Shown here in pieces: positions 41,454 to 50,423 of a stretch of DNA of 55,658 nucleotides; positions within the stretch are counted from its first letter, which is position 1, and every line of letters begins with the position of its first letter. The notes beneath the pieces are model-generated. The model did no database searches. It was not told the origin of the DNA and saw only the letters and a list, made by a program, of their open reading frames with translations. This stretch comes from Listeria immobilis (lineage in GTDB: Bacteria; Bacillota; Bacilli; Lactobacillales; Listeriaceae). Both the position numbers and the translations under genes were made by a program. Location of the stretch: NCBI RefSeq assembly GCF_014322765.1, contig NZ_JAASTZ010000020.1:1-55658 (forward strand), read 5' to 3'.

Positions 41454-42098
41454 ATGAAAGATTTATTTACCCATGAAGAGTTCGTTGGCATGATGCAGAA
41501 ATACGGTTTGAGACATACTAAGCGTAAATTAGTACGTGGCGAAAATATTCTCACACATGCAGTACATCTTGATAGTGTCATTTTATTAATGGATGGTTAC
41601 ATAAGTAGTTATACCTGTGAAGCTCCTGAAAAATTATTATCTATTTTTGAACCCGGTATTTTTTTAAGTTATTCGATTTTGGAAGAAACTCCGATGATTG
41701 TGACGAATATTGCGCTATCAGACACATGCGAGATATACGAATATAAAAAAGAAGATATCGAATATGCATTAACCTTATTTCCGGAAAATTTTGGGTTTCA
41801 GTATTTTTTTCTTAAAAAAATTGGGCGTCATTTATATTATCGAACTTTATTAAATGGGAAAAAACACAAGGAAAAACTATACTATGCGATGAAATATCTG
41901 GGGGAGCTTATAGGTAGCAAGGATGAACAAAATAATATTGTGCTACCAAAGGAAATTACGATAAATATATTAATCGAATATAGTACTTTATCAAGAGCAG
42001 CATTTTATCGACAACGTATTCATTTATTAGAGAAAAAAATTTTGAAAACAAATAAGAATAGTTTTATAGTGCAAGACATTACACCGGAAATGTTTTGA
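41454..42098 (+). CDS. Crp/Fnr (PrfA-like) family transcriptional regulator
   Basis: A 214-aa protein: an N-terminal cyclic-nucleotide-binding-type beta-roll (KRKLVRGENILTHAVHLDSV, LMDGYISSYT, EPGIFLSYSILEETPMIVTN), a long dimer helix, and a C-terminal helix-turn-helix (ITINILIEYSTLSRAAFYRQ, RIHLLEKKILKTNKN). Listeria has many such PrfA-like regulators without nucleotide-binding residues. AAAGGGAGTGG lies upstream of the ATG. It sits between two LRR-WxL genes and shares its leader motif with the first, so it likely controls this surface cluster. The signal is unknown. Confidence 0.87.
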   Translation: MKDLFTHEEFVGMMQKYGLRHTKRKLVRGENILTHAVHLDSVILLMDGYISSYTCEAPEKLLSIFEPGIFLSYSILEETPMIVTNIALSDTCEIYEYKKEDIEYALTLFPENFGFQYFFLKKIGRHLYYRTLLNGKKHKEKLYYAMKYLGELIGSKDEQNNIVLPKEITINILIEYSTLSRAAFYRQRIHLLEKKILKTNKNSFIVQDITPEMF

Positions 42099-42135
42099 TA
42101 TTTGAATAGGATTGATTAAAGGAGAGCTGCAAATA

Positions 42136-44319
42136 ATGAACATTAATTGGAAGACATTTTTGCTTGTTGTTTTATTATTGGCACTTATTGTTCCTGTTTA
42201 TACAAAAGCCGTGGAGACAGGAAATGAGGTTAAAGATTTAAGTGAAGTAGAAGGGGGAGAAAAAGTCGATAATACGCAAGAAAGTATTACTTCAACAGAA
42301 CCAGTCGAAGTGTTGTCAGAAATTCCTTCCATACCTAAAAAAACAGCTAAAAGTTCGTCTGATACCGAGGCGTTAACCAAAATCAAAGAAGTACCTAAAA
42401 TCACTGCTAAGCAAAACAATGTATCAGCTATTTCAAATGGCAGCACAATCTCGGATATTTTCCCCGATACGGTAATGGCCAGCACAATTGTTAGGGTATT
42501 GAATTCAACTACTCTTAGCCCTACACAGGTAAAAAGAAATTGGACAGTTAATGATGTTGTTACAGAAAATGATTTACGAACTATTTTACAGTTTTGGGGA
42601 GTTGGTCAAAATATCACATCTATTGAAGGGATACAATATTGCACAAATCTAAGAGAAATTTCGATTGCTGATAGAGTTAATGATGATAATAGTAAAGGGG
42701 TTGTAAGTTTAGAACCCTTGTCAAAAGCAGTTGGCGGATTTCCGAATCTTACTGAATTAAAGCTTGACACAATGCAAGCTACGGATTTGTCACCACTTGG
42801 CCAAATTGAAGGTGGTTTTCCAAAGCTAGAAAGAATATATATAAGGAATTTACCAGTGACAAACGCTTTTTTTATTAAGGAAGTGGATGGAGGTTTCCCT
42901 AAGCTAAAGGAATTAACTATTACGAAGTGTAAAGTAGACAATTATCCCTCTTTTTCACAAATTGAAGGTGGTTTTCCTAGCTTGGAAATTTTAAATTTGG
43001 GCGAGAATAAGTCGATTGATAACCTAGATTTTTTAATACATTCTGGTGGATTTCCAAAGTTAGAAGAGCTTTCTTTATTTTATAACCAAATTGATTCTAC
43101 TGCTTTAGAAAGCCTAGCTAATATTCCAGGTGGTTTTCCTAAATTAGAAAAAATTAGTGTTACTGGCAATAAAATTGATGATTTAACTCCATTAACTCGA
43201 GTAGATTGGCCATTGTTAAGGTATATTTACATCGATAGAAATAATGTAGCTGATATATCAGAATTAAAAAACATTCAATCCAAGTATCGTATTTATATTG
43301 ATGTTCGGGAACAAAGTATATTCCCTCCTAAAATTAGTTTGGATATTAGAGGAGGGTCAGGCATTTCAGTTAAAAGTGCAGATTTTAAGGATTTATATGG
43401 GGTTAACATACAGCCTACCACTTTTAAACCTGAGAACGGCTTGTATCAAACAACGGATTCTATGATTACTTGGGAATGGCCAGGTTCTGCCCCTAATCCT
43501 TACTATTACAAAGATTTTGTTAGATATAAGGGTGTCACATATAGCTGGGATAAAATTTATTATCCAACAGCTGAAATAAATATTGAGCAGGTAATGTATT
43601 CTGGTACAGTTTACCAGCAAGCGGATTTTATGCATTTTCCTCCTACAATATTAGCGGATGGGATGATAGAGTACGGTGAAAGAGAACAAATAACAGAAAA
43701 GCAATTTTTACAAGATATACATGCAACTACTGGTGAGGAGGATGAGGGGGTATTAGTAGATTCTAATTTTGAAAAAGTTGTTAATACTTATAATCTAGGC
43801 ACCGAGTATTTGGTTACTTTAACTGCTTATAATCTATATGGAAGTGCAACTCCTGTAACTGTTAGAGTTCGTATTGAGCCAGCATTTGATATGCATTATC
43901 CTGCTACCTTCCGAATGGATATTGATAATAATCCAGATGCAGTGCCAATTTCGGATAAAAAGCAAATACTTCATGCTTACGGAACACCTATTGATCCTAA
44001 AGTAAATATTGTTGATAGGAGAGCGGCTGAAGGGAGCTGGATCTTAAGTTCGGCAGTATCGGTTTTTGAAAACAGTACCGGAGATATTCTTGAAACTACG
44101 CTTAAATACCATAGTGACACGCTTTCTTCTGATATATTGCTGAATTCGACTAATCAACCTATTGAAAAAAAAGGACCTGCGGGAACGCCGGGTACTGATT
44201 GGACTGATATTTCACTCCAAGATTGCTTAAGTATGGAAATTTTACCGAACGATGCACTGGCAGGAAGGGAATATACAGCAACAATAAATTGGACGTTAGA
44301 AGATGTGCCGCATTTATAA
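42136..44319 (+). CDS. Internalin-like LRR protein with C-terminal WxL domain (CscC-type), second copy
   Basis: A 727-aa protein: signal peptide (WKTFLLVVLLLALIVPVYTK), acidic linker, leucine-rich repeats spaced by a G-G-F-P-K-L spacer (e.g. GGFPNLTELKLDTMQATDLS, GGFPKLEELSLFYNQIDSTA), an Ig-like domain (YGEREQITEKQFLQDIHATT) and a WxL domain (SWILSSAV and INWTLEDVP). ATG 42136 is chosen because AAAGGAGA lies just upstream (42118-42125). It is aligned end to end with the first copy, so the pair arose by duplication with the regulator gene now between them. It starts an operon with the small LPXTG gene. Confidence 0.88.
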   Translation: MNINWKTFLLVVLLLALIVPVYTKAVETGNEVKDLSEVEGGEKVDNTQESITSTEPVEVLSEIPSIPKKTAKSSSDTEALTKIKEVPKITAKQNNVSAISNGSTISDIFPDTVMASTIVRVLNSTTLSPTQVKRNWTVNDVVTENDLRTILQFWGVGQNITSIEGIQYCTNLREISIADRVNDDNSKGVVSLEPLSKAVGGFPNLTELKLDTMQATDLSPLGQIEGGFPKLERIYIRNLPVTNAFFIKEVDGGFPKLKELTITKCKVDNYPSFSQIEGGFPSLEILNLGENKSIDNLDFLIHSGGFPKLEELSLFYNQIDSTALESLANIPGGFPKLEKISVTGNKIDDLTPLTRVDWPLLRYIYIDRNNVADISELKNIQSKYRIYIDVREQSIFPPKISLDIRGGSGISVKSADFKDLYGVNIQPTTFKPENGLYQTTDSMITWEWPGSAPNPYYYKDFVRYKGVTYSWDKIYYPTAEINIEQVMYSGTVYQQADFMHFPPTILADGMIEYGEREQITEKQFLQDIHATTGEEDEGVLVDSNFEKVVNTYNLGTEYLVTLTAYNLYGSATPVTVRVRIEPAFDMHYPATFRMDIDNNPDAVPISDKKQILHAYGTPIDPKVNIVDRRAAEGSWILSSAVSVFENSTGDILETTLKYHSDTLSSDILLNSTNQPIEKKGPAGTPGTDWTDISLQDCLSMEILPNDALAGREYTATINWTLEDVPHL

Positions 44320-44351
44320 CCGGATATTTTAGATAAAAGGAGCTATTTAAA

Positions 44352-44630
44352 TTGAAAAAAATAGGATTCATTTTGCTTTGTTGTTTATTTATGTATACTT
44401 CACCCGCATTTACTGAAGCATACACAGATACAGCCAATAGCCAAGCAGGGATAACTTTTACAAAAGACTCGAGACCTCCTAGAGATGGAACGGATAACCA
44501 ACAAGGTACTTTTCCGTCTAAAGCACCAATAAAAAAACTTCCCAAAACTGGAGAAAGTTCTGATTTTTACTTAGTTTTGGTTGGGTTGGGTCTGCTTTTC
44601 ATCGCTAAAAAGAGTTGTTTAAGGAGGTGA
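44352..44630 (+). CDS. Small LPXTG-anchored protein (CscD-type)
   Basis: A 92-aa protein starting with TTG (AAAAGGAGC upstream): signal peptide (KKIGFILLCCLFMYTSPAFT), a short hydrophilic stretch, the sortase motif LPKTG, a hydrophobic helix (FYLVLVGLGLLFIA) and a basic tail. Size and position match CscD, the small covalently anchored member of Csc clusters. It is the only part of this cluster that can be fixed to peptidoglycan by sortase. Confidence 0.85.
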   Translation: MKKIGFILLCCLFMYTSPAFTEAYTDTANSQAGITFTKDSRPPRDGTDNQQGTFPSKAPIKKLPKTGESSDFYLVLVGLGLLFIAKKSCLRR

Positions 44631-44695
44631 TATAAGGCAAGGGAACTAGGTTTACAGTACGACAAAAAAAGGATAACAGAAAGAGGAGAATTATA

Positions 44696-45532
44696 ATGAC
44701 AAGCAAAACAGTAAAAGTAACAACAGCGAGTTTATTAGCACTAGGACTAATGGTAACTCCAGCACTTTCAGGAGATTTTGCCAAAGCGGCAACGACAGTA
44801 TCAAAAGATTCAACAGGAACAATTAAATTTGACAAAAGCACAACACCAGATCCAGACCCAATTGACCCAGATCCAATTGACCCAGATCCAATCAATCCAG
44901 ATGATCCGCCAGTAGGTTCAGATGATCTTTGGATTTTGGCAGTATCTGATTGGGATTTTGGGATTCATAATGTAGCTTCTTTATCTACAGGCGCGCTTAA
45001 TGTCAACGCAGCAGATGCAACAATTTCAACTTATACAGATACAAATGCCAATGGAAAACAAGATTTGCCAGCGGAAGCAACAGTAGCCAAAGCGGTAACA
45101 CCATATGCGCAAATTAGTGATGTTCGAGGTACCAACACTGGTTGGACACTTTCTGTTACAGGTAGTGCATTTGTAGATTCTTCCACTCCTGCAAAAACTA
45201 TTCCAGGTGCACAATTAACTATTCCAAAATCAACAGTTAGCTCTGCGGTTTCTACTGCACAAGCCCCAACTGGATATGATAATGTAACAATTTCAATGAC
45301 CGGCTCAGGTGCGGTCCCAGTAATGGCAGCACGTGACAAGCAAACGGCAACACCAACAAACTTTAGCGATGATGAAGGAATGGGAACTTGGACAGATAGC
45401 TTTGGTTCAGCAGCAACAAATGCAACAACTGCCTCTAAACCAAAATTAACCATCCCGCAAAATGTTGTTGTAGCGGATGGGACTTATGAAAGTACTTTAA
45501 CTTGGACTTTAAGTGATACACCAGCTATCTAA
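44696..45532 (+). CDS. WxL-domain surface protein (CscB-type)
   Basis: A 278-aa exported protein: signal peptide (VTTASLLALGLMVTPALSGD), a repetitive Asp-Pro spacer (PDPDPIDPDPIDPDPINPDD, nt 44848-44908) and a WxL domain with both motifs intact (NTGWTLSVTGS and LTWTLSDTPAI at the very end). WxL domains bind the wall without covalent links. AAAGAGGAG precedes the ATG. A partial terminator after it (45541) separates it from the DUF916 gene, so it is probably made in excess over its partner. Confidence 0.9.
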   Translation: MTSKTVKVTTASLLALGLMVTPALSGDFAKAATTVSKDSTGTIKFDKSTTPDPDPIDPDPIDPDPINPDDPPVGSDDLWILAVSDWDFGIHNVASLSTGALNVNAADATISTYTDTNANGKQDLPAEATVAKAVTPYAQISDVRGTNTGWTLSVTGSAFVDSSTPAKTIPGAQLTIPKSTVSSAVSTAQAPTGYDNVTISMTGSGAVPVMAARDKQTATPTNFSDDEGMGTWTDSFGSAATNATTASKPKLTIPQNVVVADGTYESTLTWTLSDTPAI

Positions 45533-45540
45533 CATTTTTT

Positions 45541-45583
45541 AAAGAGAAAACTTCATTGTACGATGTTGTTTTCTCTTTTTATA
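45541..45583 (+). terminator. Terminator between the WxL and DUF916 genes
   Basis: Perfect 11-bp stem AAAGAGAAAAC / GTTTTCTCTTT (45541-45551 with 45568-45578), then T-tract. It lies inside the Csc operon just before the ribosome site of the next gene. Confidence 0.85.
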
Positions 45584-45609
45584 TTAAGTATCTAGGAGGA
45601 AAAAGCGAC

Positions 45610-46638
45610 TTGAAAAAAATACTTGCTATCATCTTTGCTTCTACACTAATGGTCATATGTCTACCAAATCATTCTACAGAAGCATCAGAAAATAATAGTT
45701 TCTCTGTCAAAGCAATCCTTCCCGCAAATCAAGCATCTAGTGTAACGTACTTCGATTTACAAATGAGTCCGAAACAAGAACAAACGATAAAAGTGGAATT
45801 AACGAACCAAAGTGACGAAGAAATAACCATTGAATGTTTAGCGAATACAGCAGTTACCAATGATATGGGCTATGTTGATTATTCAATCCCAAACACAAAA
45901 CCAGATAAAACATTAAAATATCCTTTTGCGGAAATTGTTACAGAAGGCGCAAATGAAATAACTCTTAAACCAAATGAAACAAAGGACTGGACTGCAACTA
46001 TCCGCATGCCTGCAAACAAATATGATGGTATTATTTTAGGCGGACTACATTTTCAAGAAAAGAAAGATGAAGATGCAAAGAAGAAATCAGAAGAAAAAGA
46101 TGTTCAAATTAAAAATGAATACGCATATGTTATTGGTGTGAAATTAACTGAAACACCAACTGTTGTAAAACCAGATTTAGCTTTAAACAGCATTAAACCA
46201 ACAACTAAAAACTATCGAAATGTAGTTGAATTTAATTTACAAAATACAAAAGCGACTTTAGTTGGTGAACTAAGCGTGGATGCAAAAATATATAAAAAAG
46301 GGAACAAAGAAGTTTTACATGAATCAAAGCGAACCGATCTTTCTATGGCGCCAAATTCTAATTTTGATTACAGCGTAGACTGGGAAAACCAAGCATTAAA
46401 ACCAGGGAAATATCAACTTCAGTTAGTAGCCAAAACAATAGATGACACATGGGAATGGACGAAAGACTTTACGATTTCATCTGATGAGGCAAAAACAGCT
46501 AATAATACTGCTTTAGGTCTTGAGAAAGATTATACTTGGCTTTATATTGCGGGAGGCATTGTGCTATTGCTTCTTATTATTACGGCTACTTATTTTATTG
46601 GTAAACGAGCTGCGAAGAAAAAACAAAAAGACGAATAA
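45610..46638 (+). CDS. DUF916 (WxL-interacting, CscA-type) membrane-anchored protein
   Basis: A 342-aa protein with signal peptide (KKILAIIFASTLMVICLPNH), two Ig-like beta domains of the DUF916/DUF3324 pair (TYFDLQMSPKQEQTIKVELT, IILGGLHFQEKKDEDAKKKS) and a C-terminal membrane anchor (WLYIAGGIVLLLLIITATYF) with a basic tail. TTG 45610 follows TAGGAGGA; the frame upstream runs through the terminator and is ignored. CscA-type proteins bind WxL partners and link them to the membrane. Confidence 0.9.
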   Translation: MKKILAIIFASTLMVICLPNHSTEASENNSFSVKAILPANQASSVTYFDLQMSPKQEQTIKVELTNQSDEEITIECLANTAVTNDMGYVDYSIPNTKPDKTLKYPFAEIVTEGANEITLKPNETKDWTATIRMPANKYDGIILGGLHFQEKKDEDAKKKSEEKDVQIKNEYAYVIGVKLTETPTVVKPDLALNSIKPTTKNYRNVVEFNLQNTKATLVGELSVDAKIYKKGNKEVLHESKRTDLSMAPNSNFDYSVDWENQALKPGKYQLQLVAKTIDDTWEWTKDFTISSDEAKTANNTALGLEKDYTWLYIAGGIVLLLLIITATYFIGKRAAKKKQKDE

Positions 46639-46644
46639 ACCACG

Positions 46645-46697
46645 AAAAAACAGCTTGAAATTCAAGAATAGACTCTTGCTTTCAAGCTGTTTTTTAT
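46645..46697. terminator. Bidirectional terminator
   Basis: AAAAAACAGCTTGAAA (46645-46660) pairs perfectly with TTTCAAGCTGTTTTTT (46680-46695), with an inner CAAGA/TCTTG stem. It sits between the Csc operon and the converging CBS gene. Confidence 0.93.
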
Positions 46698-47332
46698 TAT
46701 TTTTGAATTTTTTCTGTTTCGACGACTCGCAAACCTTTACGTTCTAAGTGTGCCACAATCTCATTTTTCTTATCTTCTGTTACACCAGTTGGTAAGGATA
46801 CAAGCACGCGGCGAATGAAGTCTTCGGATTGATTGTCGAGTGTGATAAGGCTGGCAATACTTGAATAACGGTCGATGATTTTGGTGATTTTTGTTAAGGC
46901 ACCTTTTACTTCACCAGTTGCAATCGTAAGTACATAACTAGTTGTTTTTACATTCCAACCATCTTGGAGTAGTCCAAGTAATTTTCCATGCGTTAAAATA
47001 CCATAAAAATGACCTTGCTCATTTAAAACAGTGATATACGGTAACTCTTTAATAGTAAAGAATACTTCAAAGAAAGAAGCATTCACACAAATATGTTTCG
47101 AGGCATTTTTGATTAAGCTCATTACTGGGTCGCTTAAGCTACCACCATTTGCAGCATGTTTGTAAATGTGCATTTTATAAATATTACCTAAGAATTTTTC
47201 GCCTTTTTCGTCTAATACAGGAACACAGCGATAACCAGATTCTTCCAATAAATTGATAGCCTCTTGTAATGTAGCGTCTCCAGGTACCGTTGTTAAATTT
47301 ATTTTAGGGATACAAAGGTTTTTTATCAACAT
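46697..47332 (-). CDS. CBS-domain protein with ACT-like C-terminal part
   Basis: A 211-aa cytoplasmic protein. Two CBS motifs in the N-terminal ~130 residues (TVPGDATLQEAINLLEESGY, RCVPVLDEKGEKFLGNIYKM, then LPYITVLNEQGHFYGILTHG) normally bind an adenine nucleotide. The C-terminal third (KTTSYVLTIATGEVKGALTK, VETEKIQK) looks ACT-like. The ATG at 47332 is preferred (GGAGTG upstream on the minus strand) over the longer frame from 47398. The regulated target is unknown. Confidence 0.85.
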   Translation of the reverse strand: MLIKNLCIPKINLTTVPGDATLQEAINLLEESGYRCVPVLDEKGEKFLGNIYKMHIYKHAANGGSLSDPVMSLIKNASKHICVNASFFEVFFTIKELPYITVLNEQGHFYGILTHGKLLGLLQDGWNVKTTSYVLTIATGEVKGALTKITKIIDRYSSIASLITLDNQSEDFIRRVLVSLPTGVTEDKKNEIVAHLERKGLRVVETEKIQK

Positions 47333-47542
47333 GTTATTCACTCCATTCTTCTTCCCTTTTATTCTAACGTAAAGTAGGTCTTTTGTATAGAAAATCACTA
47401 TGGGTTGTTGCGATAATTCGAAAAAAACGTGATTAATTACTTATATCCGCCTTAACTTTTGGTTAAAGGTTTAAATTTTCCAAAAAAAGTGTATTATTAA
47501 CTATGCTATGTAAATATTTAATAGGAAGAAGGAAGTAGAAAA

Positions 47543-48724
47543 ATGGGACAAGAAATGTTGAATTTTGATTATTATAACCCTACGCATATTATTTTTGGTA
47601 AAAATCGTTTGGAAGAATTAAATCAGGTTATTCCTGCAGATAAAAAAGTTCTACTATTATATGGTGGTGGAAGTGTTAAAAAATTTGGTACGCTAGATAA
47701 AGTGAAAGCAGTTCTGAAAAACAGAGAAATCGGTGAATTTGGCGGAATTGAAGCGAATCCTACATACGAAACTTTAATAAAAGCAATTAAACTTGTGAAA
47801 GAAGAAAACTATGATTTCTTGCTTGCTGTTGGTGGTGGTTCTGTTATTGATGGTACAAAATTTGTTGCTGCAGGAGCTTTGTTTGACGGGGATCCAATCC
47901 ATATTTTTGGTAGTGGAATTGGAGAAAACCGTCCTATTACAGAAGCGCTTCCATTTGGGACAGTTTTAACTTTACCAGCAACCGGTTCTGAAATGAATAG
48001 CGGTGGCGTGGTAACTTTTGTTGAAAAGAAAGCTAAACTTGGATTCGGAAGTCCATTTACTTATCCAGTGTTTTCTTTACTTGACCCAGAACTTACATAT
48101 ACACTACCTGCGCGCCAACTTGCGAATGGAATTATGGATGCGTATGTGCATGTTATGGAACAGTATATGACTTATCCAGTGGGGGCTTTACTTCAAGATC
48201 GTTATGCAGAAAGCTTGTTACAAACATTGATTGAAATTGGACCAGATGTAATCGACGAAAATAATCACGACTATAATACTCGCGCGACTTTTATGTGGTC
48301 GGCTACAAACGCATTAAATGGTACACTATCTCGAGGTGTTCCGCAAGATTGGGCGAGCCATGGTTTAGGTCATGAAATTACCGCGCTTTACGGAATTGAC
48401 CACGCTCGAACATTAGCCATTGTACTTCCATCACTTTTAAATGTACGTCGAAATGAAAAACGAGAAAAATTAGTGCAATATGCTGAACGAGTATGGGGCA
48501 TAACTAACGGTGATGAGGATGCAAAAATAGATGCAGCAATTGCTAAAACACGTGAGTTCTTTGAAAGTCTAGGTGCGGGGACTAGATTTAGCGATTATGG
48601 TCTCGGCGAAGAAGTAGTGGAACAACTTGTGAATCAATTAGAACGGCATGGTTTAACAAGTATTTCAGAACGTGGCGATCAAACTCTAGAAGTATCTCGT
48701 CAAATATACACAAATGCATTATAA
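47543..48724 (+). CDS. Iron-containing alcohol dehydrogenase (NADH-dependent butanol dehydrogenase type)
   Basis: A 393-aa group III alcohol dehydrogenase of the YugJ/BdhA type, reducing aldehydes to alcohols with NAD(P)H. Seen: LNFDYYNPTHIIFGKNRLEE, the dinucleotide motif LAVGGGSVIDGTKFVA, TLPATGSEMNSGGVV, and the metal ligands in MDAYVHVMEQYM, SHGLGHEITALYGIDHARTL. GAAGGAAGTAG precedes the ATG. It may share control with the POT gene 82 bp downstream. Confidence 0.92.
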   Translation: MGQEMLNFDYYNPTHIIFGKNRLEELNQVIPADKKVLLLYGGGSVKKFGTLDKVKAVLKNREIGEFGGIEANPTYETLIKAIKLVKEENYDFLLAVGGGSVIDGTKFVAAGALFDGDPIHIFGSGIGENRPITEALPFGTVLTLPATGSEMNSGGVVTFVEKKAKLGFGSPFTYPVFSLLDPELTYTLPARQLANGIMDAYVHVMEQYMTYPVGALLQDRYAESLLQTLIEIGPDVIDENNHDYNTRATFMWSATNALNGTLSRGVPQDWASHGLGHEITALYGIDHARTLAIVLPSLLNVRRNEKREKLVQYAERVWGITNGDEDAKIDAAIAKTREFFESLGAGTRFSDYGLGEEVVEQLVNQLERHGLTSISERGDQTLEVSRQIYTNAL

Positions 48725-48806
48725 TAGTTAATGAACTTTTCGTAAACACCAAAAAAATGGTAGCTTATTTATTTAATATGAGAAGAAAGGAAAGAGGCGA
48801 TTTTTC

Positions 48807-50294
48807 TTGAGTACAGATAGTCCTGCAAAAGAAAAAACATTTTTTGGGCATCCGCGTGGACTCGCAACCTTATTCAATACTGAATTTTGGGAGCGATTTT
48901 CCTACTATGGGATGCGCGCAATACTTATTTATTATATGTATGATACCGTTGCGAATGGCGGATTAGGGTTTAGTCAAGCAACGGCAACAGCAATAATGTC
49001 AATTTATGGGTCACTTGTATTTATGTCTGGGGTTATTGGTGGCTGGTTTGCTGACCGAGTTTTAGGGCCTAGACAGACGATCTTTTATGGTGGAGTACTG
49101 ATTATGTTCGGTCACATCGTGCTAGCATTACCAAATGGTGGAGCGACGGCTTTATTTATCTCCATGGCGTTTATTATTCTTGGAACTGGCTTGCTTAAAC
49201 CTAATGTTTCTAATGTAGTTGGAGACTTATATCCGCCCGAAGACAATCGCCGAGATGCTGGTTTTAGTATTTTCTACATGGGAATTAATTTAGGAGCATT
49301 TATTGCACCTTTTATCGTTTCAGCTGTTTCAGATAAAGCTGATAGTTTCCATGCTGGTTTTAGTGTAGCAGCAGTTGGTATGGCAGTGGCGCTAATAGTT
49401 TATGTTTTGACTGGTAAAAAATATTTAAAAGAAGCAGGCAAAAAAGTACCAAATCCACTTCAAAAATCAGAAGCAAAAAGCCTGACCGTCAAAATTATAG
49501 GAATTATTTTGGCAATCGGTCTATTAATTGCTATTTTAACAATGATAACAGGTAGTCTAACCATTAATACCATCATTCTTGCTGTAACTGTAATGGGTGT
49601 TGGCGTTCCGCTTGCTTATTTCATTATGATGATGACAAGTAAGAAAACGGAACCAGATGAGAAATCTAGATTAACTGCATACATACCATTATTTTTAATC
49701 GCAGTTTTATTTTGGATGATAGAAGAACAAGGATCTAGTACGTTAGCGATTTTTGCTGCTGAAAGAACTGATTTATCAATTGGTGGATTTAATTTAAATC
49801 CTGCTAATTTCCAGTCGCTTAATCCAGTATTTGTGATTATCCTTTCACCAGTATTTGCTTGGATTTGGACACGGCTTGGGGATAGACAACCATCTACTCC
49901 ACGTAAATTTGCACTAGGGTTATTCTTTGCTGGTTTATCTTTTGTTATTATGATGCTTCCGGGGATTTTGCACGGAGACACAACCACGCTAGTAAGTCCG
50001 CTTTGGTTAGTGCTCAGTTTCTTCATCTGTATTTTTGGGGAAATGTTTATCTCGCCAGTTGGCTTATCAGCAACAACGAAACTAGCTCCAAAAGCATTTG
50101 CATCTCAAACAATGAGCTTATGGTTTTTATCAGATTCGATGGGGCAAGCTTTCAACGCGCAAGCAACACAATTCTTTAGTGCTGATACAGAAGTTGCGTA
50201 TTTCGGAATCACTGGTTTTGTAGCGATTGCTTTTGCGATAGCACTATTCATCTTGGCACCATTCTTGAAAAAGTATATGAAGGGTGTTCATTAA
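48807..50294 (+). CDS. dtpT: POT/PTR-family di- and tripeptide transporter
   Basis: A 495-aa proton-coupled oligopeptide transporter. Signature TLFNTEFWERFSYYGMRAIL (the ExxERFxYY motif), GGWFADRVLGPRQTIFYGG, FYMGINLGAFIAPFIV (PTR2 signature) and about 14 membrane segments. The TTG start (TTG AGT ACA) is preceded by GAAAGAGGCG. It imports di- and tripeptides with protons, supplying amino acids to Listeria. A good terminator follows. Confidence 0.92.
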   Translation: MSTDSPAKEKTFFGHPRGLATLFNTEFWERFSYYGMRAILIYYMYDTVANGGLGFSQATATAIMSIYGSLVFMSGVIGGWFADRVLGPRQTIFYGGVLIMFGHIVLALPNGGATALFISMAFIILGTGLLKPNVSNVVGDLYPPEDNRRDAGFSIFYMGINLGAFIAPFIVSAVSDKADSFHAGFSVAAVGMAVALIVYVLTGKKYLKEAGKKVPNPLQKSEAKSLTVKIIGIILAIGLLIAILTMITGSLTINTIILAVTVMGVGVPLAYFIMMMTSKKTEPDEKSRLTAYIPLFLIAVLFWMIEEQGSSTLAIFAAERTDLSIGGFNLNPANFQSLNPVFVIILSPVFAWIWTRLGDRQPSTPRKFALGLFFAGLSFVIMMLPGILHGDTTTLVSPLWLVLSFFICIFGEMFISPVGLSATTKLAPKAFASQTMSLWFLSDSMGQAFNAQATQFFSADTEVAYFGITGFVAIAFAIALFILAPFLKKYMKGVH

Positions 50295-50303
50295 GACGTT
50301 TAG

Positions 50304-50342
50304 AAGTACTTTCTCTTTCATTAGAGGAAGTGCTTTTTTTAT
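50304..50342 (+). terminator. Terminator after dtpT
   Basis: 13-bp stem AAGTACTTTCTCT / AGAGGAAGTGCTT (two G-T wobbles), followed by T-tract. Confidence 0.92.
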
Positions 50343-50423
50343 ATGGAAAATAAATTAGTTTGCCATTAACAGCTAGTATTGCTAATATTAAAGGGAGAAG
50401 TGATAATTTAAAGGAGTGTATAC

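Noticed and set aside
44605-44895. Minus-strand frame rich in GSGSIGSGS
   Set aside because: Antisense reading of the Asp-Pro repeat in the WxL gene.
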